Notes: generated by a model not told the origin, from the letters alone. Positions 40,739 to 50,318 are shown, counted from the stretch's first letter. The stretch is DNA of 64,000 nt from Paenibacillus sp. GP183 (GCF_900104695.1 NZ_FNSW01000001.1:1860001-1924000), one strand, 5' to 3'. Numbers and translations are program-made.

Positions 40739-41902
40739 TTGCTTGCAGGACTCGTAAGGAAACATAGATTAGTAGTGATTGTATCCATTTTAGCTATCCT
40801 TATATTAGTTCTGTCTCTTTATTACTTAAGAGGAAAAACAACGTATTACAGCGATGGAGTTTCTATCCTTATGTACCACCACATCGACGACCAGGGCCAG
40901 GGCGGGGATACCATTTCCTCGTCTCTTTTCAAACAAGACCTGGAGTATCTAAAAAATGAAGGTTTCTCATTCATCTCCTACCAACAATTTAAAAAGTTCC
41001 TTGCTGGCAGTCCTATTCCAGACAATGCGGTTCTGGTTACTTTTGATGATGGCTATGAAAGCTATTATAAACAGGCATATCCCATTCTCAAATCAATGTC
41101 TGTCCCATCTATCCAGTTTGTGATCACGAATGAATTAAACAATCCCAAAGGTGGAATAACGCCTTACCTATCTCGCGAAGAAATTCTCAGCATGACTCAA
41201 GATGGAGAATTAGTCGAGATGCAGTCTCACACAGACAAGCTTCACCGCAAACAAAACGATAATGCTTATCTTACCAATCGGCTGCTCATCAATGGGAAGG
41301 AAGAAACAAATAAGGAATTCAAGCAGCGTGTAATTTCCGATCTTCAAAACTCTGTTTCCATGCTTAAACCCCTACAATCGTACCCAGTAGATTCCTTGGC
41401 TTATCCATATGGGATATACAGTGAATCGGCGATTGATTTTGTGAAACAAGCAGGCAACATTCGATATGCTTATACCGTCCAGCCCGGCATTGCCGATCGC
41501 AGTAGTGATCCTTATCTAATCCCGAGAATCAATGCGGGGAGCCCTTGGATTACTCCAAGCAATCTGGTTCATAGAATCAAAATCCAGAAAAAACGATTTA
41601 ATGAACCGCTGGATTCGCTTCCTGTCCGCAGTGTTATGGAGCAAGTAGGAGGATCTGTTGAGGCGCGTGATCATGGAAAACAGCTTATCTTATATTTTGC
41701 TCATCAAAAATGGAATCTATCCTCCAATGTCGCCATTAACCAGGACGACGGCCAAACCATAAATCTCTCCCATGGCATTATAAACAAATCCGGTGTTTCC
41801 CATATTTCATATTCAGATCTGCAGATGATATTCGGTACTAAGATCCTTTATGATAAAAAGAAGAAACGATTTTACCCTGATCCCACCATGTCCCAGGAAT
41901 AA
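40739..41902 (+). CDS. Polysaccharide deacetylase (NodB domain), membrane-anchored
   Basis: 387 residues if TTG 40739 is the start; GTG 40730 is an alternative and neither has a strong ribosome site. The first 30 residues are a membrane anchor (VVIVSILAILILVLSLYYLR). The NodB domain follows: ILMYHHIDD, the metal/catalytic TFDDGYESYYKQAYPILKSM, and EMQSHTDKLH with the two His ligands. LAYPYGIYSE closes it. The C-terminal ~100 residues resemble a stalk-type domain (WNLSSNVAINQDDGQTI). It probably deacetylates an extracellular glycan such as PNAG or peptidoglycan. Confidence 0.87.
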   Translation: MLAGLVRKHRLVVIVSILAILILVLSLYYLRGKTTYYSDGVSILMYHHIDDQGQGGDTISSSLFKQDLEYLKNEGFSFISYQQFKKFLAGSPIPDNAVLVTFDDGYESYYKQAYPILKSMSVPSIQFVITNELNNPKGGITPYLSREEILSMTQDGELVEMQSHTDKLHRKQNDNAYLTNRLLINGKEETNKEFKQRVISDLQNSVSMLKPLQSYPVDSLAYPYGIYSESAIDFVKQAGNIRYAYTVQPGIADRSSDPYLIPRINAGSPWITPSNLVHRIKIQKKRFNEPLDSLPVRSVMEQVGGSVEARDHGKQLILYFAHQKWNLSSNVAINQDDGQTINLSHGIINKSGVSHISYSDLQMIFGTKILYDKKKKRFYPDPTMSQE

Positions 41903-41906
41903 CACT

Positions 41907-41940
41907 AAAAAGTCATGATCACTATCGATCATGACTTTTC
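41907..41940. terminator. Bidirectional terminator
   Basis: AAAAGTCATGATC pairs with GATCATGACTTTT. Confidence 0.8.
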
Positions 41941-42063
41941 TATGTAGGCACACTGCTGCTGACAGGCCTGCATTTCATTCCTGTTCCAAACGTATTATAA
42001 TAACTTAGAGTACGAACTTATTTAACTATTCCCAAAAAATATGATATAGAGAGGGGCTCGCAA

Positions 42064-43113
42064 ATGACCCAAGCCGAAAAAGTGAAATTAACGGCCTATT
42101 CGACAAAAGGAGGCTGCGGCTGCAAGATTGGTCCGGCTGACTTGAGACAAGTGATTGCAAACCTGCCGCTTGCAGAGCCTAATCCTAACTTGCTCGTTGG
42201 GCTGGATACCAGCGACGATGCCGGTGTCTACAAGCTTAATGATGATCTAGCCATTGTGCAAACGGTCGATTTTTTCACTCCTATTGTGGATGACCCCTAC
42301 TCGTTTGGGCAAATCGCTGCGGCGAATGCGCTCAGTGATATTTATGCAATGGGCGGTAAGCCTCTCACTGTGCTGAATATTGTTGCCTTTCCTATTCAAA
42401 AATTGGACAAGCAGGTTCTCTCCGATATTTTGCGCGGGGCTGGAGACAAAGTGAAGGAAGCCGGAGCCACCTTGGTTGGCGGGCATTCCATTGATGATAA
42501 CGAGCCCAAATTCGGGCTTGCCGTAACGGGATTGATTCATCCGGAAAAGGTGCGTACGAACGCTGGGGCCAAACCGGGAGACAAGCTGATTCTGACTAAA
42601 CCGATTGGCGTCGGCATTCTCACCACTTCGATTAAGAAGGATCAATTGAATGAGGAGGAAGTGGCTCGAGTCACTCAGGTCATGTCCACGTTGAACAAGA
42701 CAGCGGCTGAAATTATGGAGCCCTATGAGGTCCATGCCTGCACGGATATCACGGGTTTTGGACTCATGGGACATGCATCTGAAATGGCAAAAGGCAGCGG
42801 CGCCGGAATAAACATCGTGAAGGACATGGTTCCTGTATTGCCCCGTGTTCGTAAGCTTGCGGAAGAAGGCTTCGTCCCAGGCGGCACGAAAAATAACTTT
42901 GCTTATTTACAGGATTCCATTATATTCCCCGAAACGATGGATCAAATTGATCAGTGGATTCTGTGCGATGCCGTAACCTCCGGAGGACTGCTGATCTCAG
43001 TATCGCCCGAGCAAGCTGAAGACTTACACAATAAGCTGATTCAAGCCGGGGTTGAAGCCAGCTTGATCGGTGAAGTTACATCCGATCATGCGGGACAAAT
43101 TGTCGTCATTTAA
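42064..43113 (+). CDS. selD: Selenide, water dikinase
   Basis: 349 residues with GAGAGGGG upstream. It makes selenophosphate from selenide and ATP. The active site GGCGCK gives Cys18 and Lys21, equivalent to E. coli Cys17 and Lys20; here Cys, not Sec. ATP-site motifs are present: LDTSDDAGVY, VQTVDFFTPIVDDPYSFGQI, ANALSDIYAMGG and VGGHSIDDNEPK. It is followed 36 bases later by selU, so selenium goes to tRNA 2-selenouridine; no selA or SECIS-bearing gene is seen here. Confidence 0.97.
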   Translation: MTQAEKVKLTAYSTKGGCGCKIGPADLRQVIANLPLAEPNPNLLVGLDTSDDAGVYKLNDDLAIVQTVDFFTPIVDDPYSFGQIAAANALSDIYAMGGKPLTVLNIVAFPIQKLDKQVLSDILRGAGDKVKEAGATLVGGHSIDDNEPKFGLAVTGLIHPEKVRTNAGAKPGDKLILTKPIGVGILTTSIKKDQLNEEEVARVTQVMSTLNKTAAEIMEPYEVHACTDITGFGLMGHASEMAKGSGAGINIVKDMVPVLPRVRKLAEEGFVPGGTKNNFAYLQDSIIFPETMDQIDQWILCDAVTSGGLLISVSPEQAEDLHNKLIQAGVEASLIGEVTSDHAGQIVVI

Positions 43114-43149
43114 ACCACCAGCGAGGCTTACACGAAGGAGCGAGATACA

Positions 43150-44184
43150 TTGTTTCAAGATATTACCTTAGAGGAATTAATGGATCTGAAGCAAAAAAAA
43201 GAGCTGATCACCATCGATGTGCGCTCTCCATCCGAGTTTAAGGATGCTTCCATTCCGGGAAGCGTGAATATTCCTCTTTTCGATGATAACGAACGTGCCG
43301 AAATTGGGACTTTATATAAACAGGTGAATGTTCAAGCAGCGATGGATCGAGGGCTTGAGATCGTTTCAGCCAAACTGCCTGCATTTATCAGTACTTTCAG
43401 GGAGATCAAAGAGCAAAAAGCCGTATTTTGTTGGCGAGGCGGAATGCGAAGTAAAACCACGGCTACCGTTCTATCCCTAATGGGGATTCGTGTGTACAGA
43501 TTAATTGGCGGAGTTAGAGTCTATCGAAAATGGGTTGTAGACGCGATTGACCAAATGGAACTCCCGGACAAAGCTTACGTGCTCAATGGAAATACGGGCT
43601 CCGGAAAGACGGATATTATTCGCCGCCTTAAGAAGCTGGGTTACCCTGTTCTGGATCTGGAGGGCATGGCCAATCACAGAGGTTCCATATTTGGACAGAT
43701 TGGACTGGAAGCGAATAATCAAAAAACGTTTGAATCTCTGCTGGTGCAGGATGTGCGGAAGTATAAGGATTCACCCTTTCTGTTGTTGGAAGCGGAAAGC
43801 AAACGAGTAGGTAAAGTGGTTTTGCCTGAGGTTATCAATCATTACAAAGAAAAAGGCACACAGCTCGTTATCGATCTGCCTATGCCCGAAAGAATTAAAT
43901 GCATCATGGAAGATTACCGTCCTCACGAAAATAAAGAGGAATGTATTCATGCGTTTACAGGAATAAAAAAACGTATTCATACACCCATTGCTCAGGAGAT
44001 TGAGACCCATTTGATGTCAGACCGTTTTGAGGAAGCTGTTCAGCTGTTGCTGGAGCATTACTATGATCCACGCTATGAGCATGCGACTCATCAATATAAT
44101 CCTGATCAAATACGGGTTAAGGCTCAAACCATCGATGAAGCAGTCGATGAGATTGCGAATTTTTTAAAGAATCATGATCAATAA
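43150..44184 (+). CDS. selU: tRNA 2-selenouridine synthase
   Basis: 344 residues from TTG 43150 with AAGGAG upstream. The N-terminal rhodanese domain has its active Cys in CWRGGMRSK; the P-loop is GNTGSGKTD, followed by [17 protein letters not shown]. It replaces sulfur in 2-thiouridine at the wobble base of certain tRNAs with selenium from selenophosphate. It forms an operon with selD and overlaps none of the next gene if that gene starts at 44210. Confidence 0.96.
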   Translation: MFQDITLEELMDLKQKKELITIDVRSPSEFKDASIPGSVNIPLFDDNERAEIGTLYKQVNVQAAMDRGLEIVSAKLPAFISTFREIKEQKAVFCWRGGMRSKTTATVLSLMGIRVYRLIGGVRVYRKWVVDAIDQMELPDKAYVLNGNTGSGKTDIIRRLKKLGYPVLDLEGMANHRGSIFGQIGLEANNQKTFESLLVQDVRKYKDSPFLLLEAESKRVGKVVLPEVINHYKEKGTQLVIDLPMPERIKCIMEDYRPHENKEECIHAFTGIKKRIHTPIAQEIETHLMSDRFEEAVQLLLEHYYDPRYEHATHQYNPDQIRVKAQTIDEAVDEIANFLKNHDQ

Positions 44185-44209
44185 TAAAAATAAGCGGGAG
44201 GCTAGACAG

Positions 44210-45226
44210 TTGAAGCGATTTAAGGATGTTCCTATTTCAATATTGGATCTGGCGCCTGTCGTTAAAGGCGGCACTCCTGCAGATTCTTTTCATAACTCCC
44301 TCGATCTTGCCCGCCATGCGGAAAAATGGGGGTATCATCGCTACTGGCTTGCCGAGCATCACAATATGCCCGGCATCGCCAGTTCGGCCACATCACTCGT
44401 CATCGGCTATGTAGCAGCTGGAACTGAAAAAATCCGCGTAGGCTCCGGCGGGATTATGCTTCCCAATCATGCACCCTTGATGATTGCTGAGCAATTCGGG
44501 ACACTCGAATCCATGTATCCGGGCCGGATAGATCTGGGGCTGGGAAGAGCCCCGGGCTCTGATCAACCCGCCATGCGGGCGATACGGCGCGGTCTAGGAA
44601 GCGACGGAAGTGATTTCCCGGAGCAGCTAAGTGAGCTGCGCTCCTATCTGGACCCTGCTTCCTTCGATTCGCGTCCACCAGGAGTCCGAGCTATCCCGGG
44701 TGAGGGTCTAACCATCCCGATCTGGCTTCTGGGCTCCAGCGGCTTCAGCGCTCAATTGGCTGGCCAGCTTGGCCTGCCTTTTGCCTTTGCCAGTCATTTC
44801 GCACCGGATTATATTCTGCCTGCACTCCATTTGTACCGCAGCAACTTCCGCCCTTCGGAAGTTCTGGACAAGCCTTACGCCATGATCGGCCTTAACATCG
44901 TTGCCGCCGACACCGAGGATGATGCCAAGAGGCTTGCAACCTCTCAGCAGATGCAATTTCTGAACATTATCCGCGGACGTACCGGCCAGCTCGGACCGCC
45001 TGTTGATAGCATGGATACACTATGGGAGCCGCATGAAAAGGCCCATCTCCAGAGGATGATGACCTACTCCATTGTGGGTAATAAATCCATTCTTCGTGAC
45101 AAGCTGGAATTTTTCCTGAAAGAAACAGAAGCCGATGAATTCATCGTCGCTGCCCAGATTTATGATCACCAAGCTAGACTAAGGTCTTATGAGCTTTTGG
45201 CCGAGGTTAAAAAAGAGCTGGCCTAA
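44210..45226 (+). CDS. LLM-class flavin-dependent monooxygenase
   Basis: 338 residues from TTG 44210, nine bases after GGGAGG; an earlier ATG (44174) lies inside selU without a site. Luciferase-like TIM-barrel features: [49 protein letters not shown], and [20 protein letters not shown]. It closely fits the YceB/YtmO-like alkanal or thiol-related monooxygenases of Bacillus; substrate unknown. It is probably co-transcribed with selU. Confidence 0.9.
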   Translation: MKRFKDVPISILDLAPVVKGGTPADSFHNSLDLARHAEKWGYHRYWLAEHHNMPGIASSATSLVIGYVAAGTEKIRVGSGGIMLPNHAPLMIAEQFGTLESMYPGRIDLGLGRAPGSDQPAMRAIRRGLGSDGSDFPEQLSELRSYLDPASFDSRPPGVRAIPGEGLTIPIWLLGSSGFSAQLAGQLGLPFAFASHFAPDYILPALHLYRSNFRPSEVLDKPYAMIGLNIVAADTEDDAKRLATSQQMQFLNIIRGRTGQLGPPVDSMDTLWEPHEKAHLQRMMTYSIVGNKSILRDKLEFFLKETEADEFIVAAQIYDHQARLRSYELLAEVKKELA

Positions 45227-45242
45227 AATTTAGACGTCATAA

Positions 45243-45302
45243 AAGAAGCTGTCCCCAATGTGCATGCATTGTGCATCAACATTGGGGACAGCCTTTTCTT
45301 TT
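45243..45302 (+). terminator. Long terminator
   Basis: AAGCTGTCCCCAATGT pairs with ACATTGGGGACAGCCTT around a loop, then TTCTTTTT. Confidence 0.85.
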
Positions 45303-45331
45303 TCACTAAAGCTAATGCAGCCCTGCTTCTT

Positions 45332-45991
45332 TCATTGATTAAAATTGTAGGTCCAAAAGCGTTCAGTTCCAAATCGCTCTTGGACTTCCGGGTCCTCCCA
45401 AGCATTGCCGCCCAATATCTCTGGCGCATAGAATTGAGTGCGATGAGATTCTATAGATTGCTTTTTGATATGCAAAAAGTCTTTGACGTTATTTAGCAAA
45501 TCAGGTTTCCCGATAAATTGCTCGCAATTCTTGGAAAATGCCAAGCAGTGAACCTTAGGTCTTTGTTCGGCAGGCATTTTCCTTATTGTGCTGATAACAG
45601 CGGCCCCTGTAGCATCATGATCGGGATGAACGGCGTATCCTGGGTAAAAGGTAATCACAAGAGACGGGTTAATCTCTTTGATAATTTCAAGAATACTGCC
45701 TTCCAGTTTATACTGATCCTCGAATTCGAGCGTTTTATCATGGAAGCCAAGAGTGCGTAAGTCCTGAATGCCAATAACCCGGCAAGATGCTTCCAATTCC
45801 TTCTTGCGAATTTGGGGAAGTGTAACCCGATTGGCAAATGGAGCGGTTCCCATGTTTCTTCCCATTTCCCCTAAGGTCAAACAGGCATATGTAACCTTGG
45901 TACCATTTTGTATATGTTTGGATAGTGTCCCCGACAAGCCGAACGCTTCGTCATCCGGATGCGGCAGTACAACTAGAATGTGACGTTCCAT
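45332..45991 (-). CDS. bshB2: Bacillithiol biosynthesis deacetylase
   Basis: 219 residues. It removes acetyl from N-acetylglucosaminyl malate in bacillithiol synthesis. PIG-L-type zinc deacetylase motifs: PHPDDEAFGLSG near the start and HPDHDATG. The C-terminus (FGTERFWTYNFNQ) matches BshB2/YojG. Neighbour yojF, 22 bases upstream, is the usual partner in Bacillus. The window has no bshA or bshC. Confidence 0.95.
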   Translation of the reverse strand: MERHILVVLPHPDDEAFGLSGTLSKHIQNGTKVTYACLTLGEMGRNMGTAPFANRVTLPQIRKKELEASCRVIGIQDLRTLGFHDKTLEFEDQYKLEGSILEIIKEINPSLVITFYPGYAVHPDHDATGAAVISTIRKMPAEQRPKVHCLAFSKNCEQFIGKPDLLNNVKDFLHIKKQSIESHRTQFYAPEILGGNAWEDPEVQERFGTERFWTYNFNQ

Positions 45992-46013
45992 GAATTTCTC
46001 ATCTCCTCATGTT

Positions 46014-46358
46014 TTAGAAGGGTGCCTTGCTTAACTGTAAGGAAACAACCAGCTTGCCTGAAGTATCATGGCCGGCCAGGATCAATCTCTCCTTTTCGGT
46101 TTCTTCACAATGTGTAAGACCTTCTGTGTATATCCAGCCCCGCTCCATTTTTAAACCGACACGATAAGGTCCTGTTCCTGCAATAACACCATTAGAATAG
46201 CGAACCACCACATTCGATATAAAATTAGCTGCAGGGTGCTTGGTGCTGTCCCTGTGCGAAGCGTAGGCGCCGGTTGTCATTTCCAGATGAAGATACAGAT
46301 CTTGATTCTTCAAAGAATTGATCATCTGTTGAACCTCTGCTTGATTGATGAGCTGCAT
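46014..46358 (-). CDS. yojF: YojF-family protein (DUF1806)
   Basis: 114 residues. MQLINQAEVQQMINSLKNQD, then TTGAYASHRD, VVRYSNGVIAGTGPYRVGLK, and WIYTEGLTHCEETEKERLIL match B. subtilis YojF. The role is unknown, but the gene is consistently placed before bshB2, so a bacillithiol-related function is inferred. The start ATG at 46358 has a GGAGG-type site (CCTCCA on the plus strand) immediately upstream. Confidence 0.9.
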   Translation of the reverse strand: MQLINQAEVQQMINSLKNQDLYLHLEMTTGAYASHRDSTKHPAANFISNVVVRYSNGVIAGTGPYRVGLKMERGWIYTEGLTHCEETEKERLILAGHDTSGKLVVSLQLSKAPF

Positions 46359-46498
46359 CTTAGGCCTCCATGTATAAGAACATTGTTATATTGCTTAGTT
46401 TCATGAATACACTCATTTTACCATACTTGAACATAAAGCAAAAATGGCATTTTTAAAGCCTGAATCTTTGTCCTTTAGATAATTCTTCAAATTACTTT

Positions 46499-46542
46499 TT
46501 TGGGTACAAGGAATCGTTTATTTGGGTACAAAGAATCGTTTT
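46499..46542 (+). repeat. Two tandem 22-bp repeats
   Basis: TTTGGGTACAAGGAATCGTT occurs twice in direct repeat (46499-46520 and 46521-46542) with one change in the core, about 90 bases before a small gene. Two full helical turns per unit would suit a regulator operator. Confidence 0.6.
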
Positions 46543-46633
46543 TTTGGATTTTATGTAATGTACACCACAGAATAAATCAAATGAATATGGTAAGGTTATA
46601 AAGATGTTTAGAGAAAAGAGGGTTGAAGTAAAA

Positions 46634-46864
46634 ATGACTACAAACGATATTATCAAAGAGATCAATACGATCCAGGATAGTTCAAGCTATATTGAGAGAA
46701 CGATAGATTTATTATACGAGGTACAATTATCCCGCGGTCCCTTGATCGAAGTGGTGACGATCTTCAAATACGAAAAGCCTTGCCTCTACTCCACATTAAA
46801 AAAAAGATTCCACTATGATGTCAGTTTTGAATACGATCTTGCCAAAAAGAGCCTGGGGTTATAA
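46634..46864 (+). CDS. 76-residue hypothetical protein
   Basis: ATG 46634 with GAGGG eleven bases upstream. Sequence: TTNDIIKEINTIQDSSSYIE, RTIDLLYEVQLSRGPLIEVV and STLKKRFHYDVSFEYDLAKK. It is a helix-rich small protein with no signal or membrane segment. Family not recognised. The tandem repeats before it may control it. Confidence 0.6.
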   Translation: MTTNDIIKEINTIQDSSSYIERTIDLLYEVQLSRGPLIEVVTIFKYEKPCLYSTLKKRFHYDVSFEYDLAKKSLGL

Positions 46865-46890
46865 ACCATCAGCATAGGAAACACTTCTTC

Positions 46891-46928
46891 GTGCACATTC
46901 TCTTTAAATGGAATGTGCATTTTGTTGT
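46891..46928 (+). terminator. Terminator
   Basis: GCACATTC pairs with GAATGTGC around a ten-base loop, followed by ATTTTGTTGTTT. Confidence 0.65.
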
Positions 46929-46991
46929 TTCTAAATACTATAATAGAGGTAGTAGTGGATAGGACTTCATTTTGAACATCGGAGGTATCAG

Positions 46992-48134
46992 ATGAAAAAG
47001 ATCATGATAGGGCTGACGATTCTCAGTTTGCTAATCTGGAATACTTCTGCCGTTTTCGCTAATTCCACTCCTGCTGATCCCGTAAGTCAATTGATAGAAT
47101 TGCCTGCTTCCAGCTATAATAAGCAGGACGCCAACAGTATGATTAACAGAATCAAACAATTCCAGCCGGATATTCTCGCCCGATTGGTGCAAAACGGCGT
47201 GAAAATAAGGCTCATCACGGGAAAGCTGACGGATGAGCCGGAATACAAGGCGCTCAAAGGTGTCACACCTCGAGGATGGGAAGGAACAGGTAAAACCTGG
47301 GATGATATTCCAGGAGTCGGGGGCAATCCCGTCATTTTGAGAATCGGATATAGCGACACCGGGAACGGACACGGTTCTTTAAACCTTGAATTGCATGAGA
47401 CGTCACATGCCATTGATATTCATGTTTTTAACAATATTAGCCAAGGCACAGAGTTTATCCAGCTTTTCAAAAAGGAGGCTAAACTATTATTTCCGGCTAA
47501 TGCTTACATGGATTCTTATTCCGAAGAATATTTTGCCGAATCCTCCTGCATGTTTGTCTACAGCTTGGTGACGAGGAATAAAATAAAGCGGGTTGCACCG
47601 CTGACCAATGCATTCTTTGCCAGACTTTACGGGCTCCCGGCATCACCACCGGTACATTTTACGGATCTGATCGATACCTACTGGGCATACGATACAATTT
47701 ATAAAGCGGTTAATGAGGGCTATTTGAGTGGATATGAGGACGGTTCTTTTAAACCGGACAAGGAGATTACTCGAGCTGAATTTTTGAAAATGGTAACCTT
47801 AGCCCTTGGCTTCAAGCCGAGACAACCGATGAACAATGAGGTTTGGTATGCACCTTATTTGGAGTTTGGTGCAAAAGAGTTCATTCTAAGAGATCAGAAC
47901 TTAAGCAATACCAAGTGGAATGATCCGATCACGCGTAAGGAAATGGCCGAGTTTTGCGTGCAGGCATTAAAGCTGAACGAGGGCACGGATGCCATGCAAA
48001 CTGCTATAAATAAAGGCATCCTGCAAGGAACAGATAAGGGCTTCGAGCCAAATCTCACCTCCACGCGCGCACAATCCGTGACCATCATCGAAAGAACATT
48101 AGCTCTTCAACCAACAGGAACAGTAACGAAGTAG
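46992..48134 (+). CDS. Secreted lethal-factor/PPEP-like metalloprotease with SLH domains
   Basis: 380 residues with GGAGG upstream. Signal peptide ends near AVFANS. Residues ~35-215 form an ATLF-type peptidase: zinc motif HETSH (135-139) followed by AID, and the downstream SYSEEYFAESSCMF with Tyr and Glu expected of the PPEP/lethal-factor active site. Residues ~235-375 are S-layer homology repeats (AVNEGYLSGYEDGSFKPDKE, ITRAEFLKM and two further units), which would hold the enzyme on the cell wall. PPEP enzymes cut Pro-Pro bonds in surface adhesins; here that specificity is inference. No adhesin substrate is adjacent. Confidence 0.87.
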   Translation: MKKIMIGLTILSLLIWNTSAVFANSTPADPVSQLIELPASSYNKQDANSMINRIKQFQPDILARLVQNGVKIRLITGKLTDEPEYKALKGVTPRGWEGTGKTWDDIPGVGGNPVILRIGYSDTGNGHGSLNLELHETSHAIDIHVFNNISQGTEFIQLFKKEAKLLFPANAYMDSYSEEYFAESSCMFVYSLVTRNKIKRVAPLTNAFFARLYGLPASPPVHFTDLIDTYWAYDTIYKAVNEGYLSGYEDGSFKPDKEITRAEFLKMVTLALGFKPRQPMNNEVWYAPYLEFGAKEFILRDQNLSNTKWNDPITRKEMAEFCVQALKLNEGTDAMQTAINKGILQGTDKGFEPNLTSTRAQSVTIIERTLALQPTGTVTK

Positions 48135-48165
48135 GAATTGATAAGCTGATTCCCGCTTTCCGTGT

Positions 48166-48648
48166 TCATTTTTTCCTCATGACATCCAAGGCTTCACTCT
48201 TACCCAGAATTTGAGTAAGTTCCTTGAGGAACATATTGATATCCTTGAATTGTCGATAAACGGAAGCAAAACGGATATAAGCCACCTCATCGACTGGATA
48301 AAGCTGTTCCATCACGATTTCCCCGATATCGCGGCTGTCAACCTCGGCATGAGCCGTATTTCTGAGTTGCATTTCCACCTCAGAGACAATCATCTCCAGC
48401 CTCTCCATCGAAACAGGACGCTTCTCGCAGGCTCGAATAAGTCCGCGAAGCACTTTGTCCCTGCTGAATTCCTCACGGCTTCCATCTTTTTTGATCACAA
48501 TCAAAGGGGTTTCTTCGACCATTTCAAAGGTGGTGAAGCGCCTAGCGCATTTCTCGCATTCCCTGCGGCGGCGAATGGATTTGTTTTCGTTGGCGGGACG
48601 GGAATCCAGTACTTTTGTGCCGGCATTATCACAAAAAGGGCATTTCAT
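48166..48648 (-). CDS. nrdR: Transcriptional repressor NrdR
   Basis: 160 residues. It represses ribonucleotide reductase genes in response to ATP/dATP. The N-terminal zinc ribbon (CPFC...[12 protein letters not shown]) and the ATP-cone ([32 protein letters not shown]) are complete. Length and sequence are typical. It is usually near coaE and polA in Bacillales, as here. Confidence 0.97.
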   Translation of the reverse strand: MKCPFCDNAGTKVLDSRPANENKSIRRRRECEKCARRFTTFEMVEETPLIVIKKDGSREEFSRDKVLRGLIRACEKRPVSMERLEMIVSEVEMQLRNTAHAEVDSRDIGEIVMEQLYPVDEVAYIRFASVYRQFKDINMFLKELTQILGKSEALDVMRKK

Positions 48649-48695
48649 TTCGATTCACTCCTTTGTATGGAAAGCGTATTGCCATTAGTTACATC

Positions 48696-48724
48696 TCATG
48701 AACCCCTCGAAAGTGTACATAATA
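48696..48724 (+). promoter_or_regulatory. Candidate sigma-G promoter of the spore protein gene
   Basis: TCATG, 17 bases and CATAATA fit the sigma-G pattern (GNATR-N18-CATNNTA) except for the first -35 base. The site ends 31 bases before ATG. Confidence 0.5.
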
Positions 48725-48754
48725 GAAGTACCAACGAAAAGGAGGTGAACAGAC

Positions 48755-48979
48755 ATGGGACAAGGTCAATCAAATAAGAATAATATCCTTGTAGTTCCTC
48801 AAGCAAACCAAGCCTTGGAGCAGCTGAAATATGAAGTCGCTCAAGAGCTGGGTATTGCCATTCCTCAAGATGGATACTACGGCTATATGGCTACTCGTGA
48901 TACTGGTGCCATTGGTGGTCACATTACACGCAAACTAGTTCAAATCGCAGAACAGCAATTAGCTGGACAAATGAAATAA
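48755..48979 (+). CDS. Alpha/beta-type small acid-soluble spore protein
   Basis: 74 residues, AAAGGAGGTG upstream. It binds and protects spore DNA. The two SASP signatures are present: KYEVAQELGIA at the germination-protease site and the C-terminal DTGAIGGHITRKLVQIAEQQ. Expected to be made in the forespore under sigma G. Direct sign that the organism forms endospores. Confidence 0.97.
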   Translation: MGQGQSNKNNILVVPQANQALEQLKYEVAQELGIAIPQDGYYGYMATRDTGAIGGHITRKLVQIAEQQLAGQMK

Positions 48980-49011
48980 ATGTTTGGAAGCAAAACAACG
49001 CAATGATCTAC

Positions 49012-49056
49012 AAGAGTATTGGACTTGGTTCGAAAGGGCCTGTCCAATGCTTTTTT
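49012..49056 (+). terminator. Terminator of the SASP gene
   Basis: AGTATTGGAC pairs with GTCCAATGCT with one GT pair, then TTTTT. Confidence 0.75.
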
Positions 49057-49062
49057 CTTTGT

Positions 49063-49644
49063 TTACTCTAGGGCAGCTTGCCAATCCTTGCTGTATAAGT
49101 TTTGATACTTATGGTAGTAATAAAGCACACGATGCACATAATGTCGGGTCTCTCCAAAAGGAATATGGTCCAAATCCGTTTCCCGGCCATCCCAAATCCC
49201 GCTCTGTTTCCAATGGTTCACATTGCCTTGCCCTGCATTGTAGGCAGCAATGGCATAAACGACATTACCATTGTATAGCTTGGTTAGCCAGTTCATATAC
49301 CATGTACCCAAAGAGATATTCACTTCCGGCCTAAGCAAGTCGGCTGATTTAAAAGGTCGAACACTAGCTGCTTCGGCAATCCAATTCGCAGTATCTGGCA
49401 TGATCTGCATAAGGCCCATTGCCCCCTTGCTCGACTCCAGCTGATATTTGTAATTGGTTTCCACACGAATTAAGGCGGCAATCAAAAAAGGATCTATGTT
49501 ATGTTTCTCTGCGCTCGACTTGATTTCCTTCTTATAATAAATTGGATATATTTTTTTCCCTATAAAAGTGCTGTTCATAAAAAGAATAACGATAAAGCCG
49601 ATGAGTAGAAGCGCAAACACTCTTTTTTTACGAAAAAATTTCAT
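49063..49644 (-). CDS. Lytic transglycosylase, SLT family
   Basis: 193 residues from ATG 49644, with AAGGGG upstream. One membrane anchor (VFALLLIGFIVILFMNSTFI) precedes an Slt70-like domain: DPFLIAALIRVETNYKYQLE with catalytic Glu, SSKGAMGLMQIMP, and YAIAAYNAGQGNV. It cleaves peptidoglycan with formation of 1,6-anhydromuramic acid. Its start overlaps the end of coaE by four bases, giving translational coupling; this coaE-slt-like pair is conserved in Bacillales (ytcJ/ytcI-type neighbourhoods vary). Confidence 0.93.
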   Translation of the reverse strand: MKFFRKKRVFALLLIGFIVILFMNSTFIGKKIYPIYYKKEIKSSAEKHNIDPFLIAALIRVETNYKYQLESSKGAMGLMQIMPDTANWIAEAASVRPFKSADLLRPEVNISLGTWYMNWLTKLYNGNVVYAIAAYNAGQGNVNHWKQSGIWDGRETDLDHIPFGETRHYVHRVLYYYHKYQNLYSKDWQAALE

Positions 49645-50237
49645 GTAAGCCCCTTCCCTACCCAAAACTCGCGGACGAGCTGCTGCGTTTCCTCCAGTGT
49701 CCCTTGATTATCGATCACGTAATCGGCTTGCTCTTTCTTAAGCTCAATAGACATTTGCGCTTCCAGACGATTCTCGGCTTGCTCCGGAGTAAGACCGCTT
49801 CTCTTAACCAGCCTGTCCAACTGGACCTCTCTCGGAACGTACACCACCATTATTTGTGAGAACATCGTTTGAAGTCCGGATTCATATAATAAAGGAACAT
49901 CCACCACGACCAGCTTGTCGGGATAGAGCTTTTCGAAGGTCTCCATTCGCTCCCGCATCAGAGCCCGGATAGAAGGATGCAGCAACCCCTCCAAATCCTT
50001 GCGGGCTGCTGAATCGGCGAATATCAGCTCACCGAGTCTTTTGCGGTCTAATGTCCCGTCCGCTTGAATAACAGCTTGTCCAAATCGCTCCGCAATTTTT
50101 GTAAGAGCAGGACTCCCCGGCTCTACAACCTCTCGGGCTATTCGGTCCGCATCTATCAAGATGGCACCGCGGCTGACAAGCATGGCGCTAACCGTGCTTT
50201 TGCCGCTGGCGATCCCTCCTGTCAACCCGATGTTCAT
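49641..50237 (-). CDS. coaE: Dephospho-CoA kinase
   Basis: 198 residues from ATG 50237, preceded by GGGAG; the frame upstream is not supported. It phosphorylates dephospho-CoA in the last step of CoA synthesis. P-loop GGIASGKST, DADRIAREVVEPG, and VVVDVPLLYESGL are all typical. It is followed by the overlapping transglycosylase gene. Confidence 0.96.
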   Translation of the reverse strand: MNIGLTGGIASGKSTVSAMLVSRGAILIDADRIAREVVEPGSPALTKIAERFGQAVIQADGTLDRKRLGELIFADSAARKDLEGLLHPSIRALMRERMETFEKLYPDKLVVVDVPLLYESGLQTMFSQIMVVYVPREVQLDRLVKRSGLTPEQAENRLEAQMSIELKKEQADYVIDNQGTLEETQQLVREFWVGKGLT

Positions 50238-50318
50238 GACTTCAGCTCCCGCCTGAGTTTTGATTGTTGATGAGAAACGCACTCGTCATTTAGGTCGGCG
50301 CAGCCGTTTATCCTTGGT

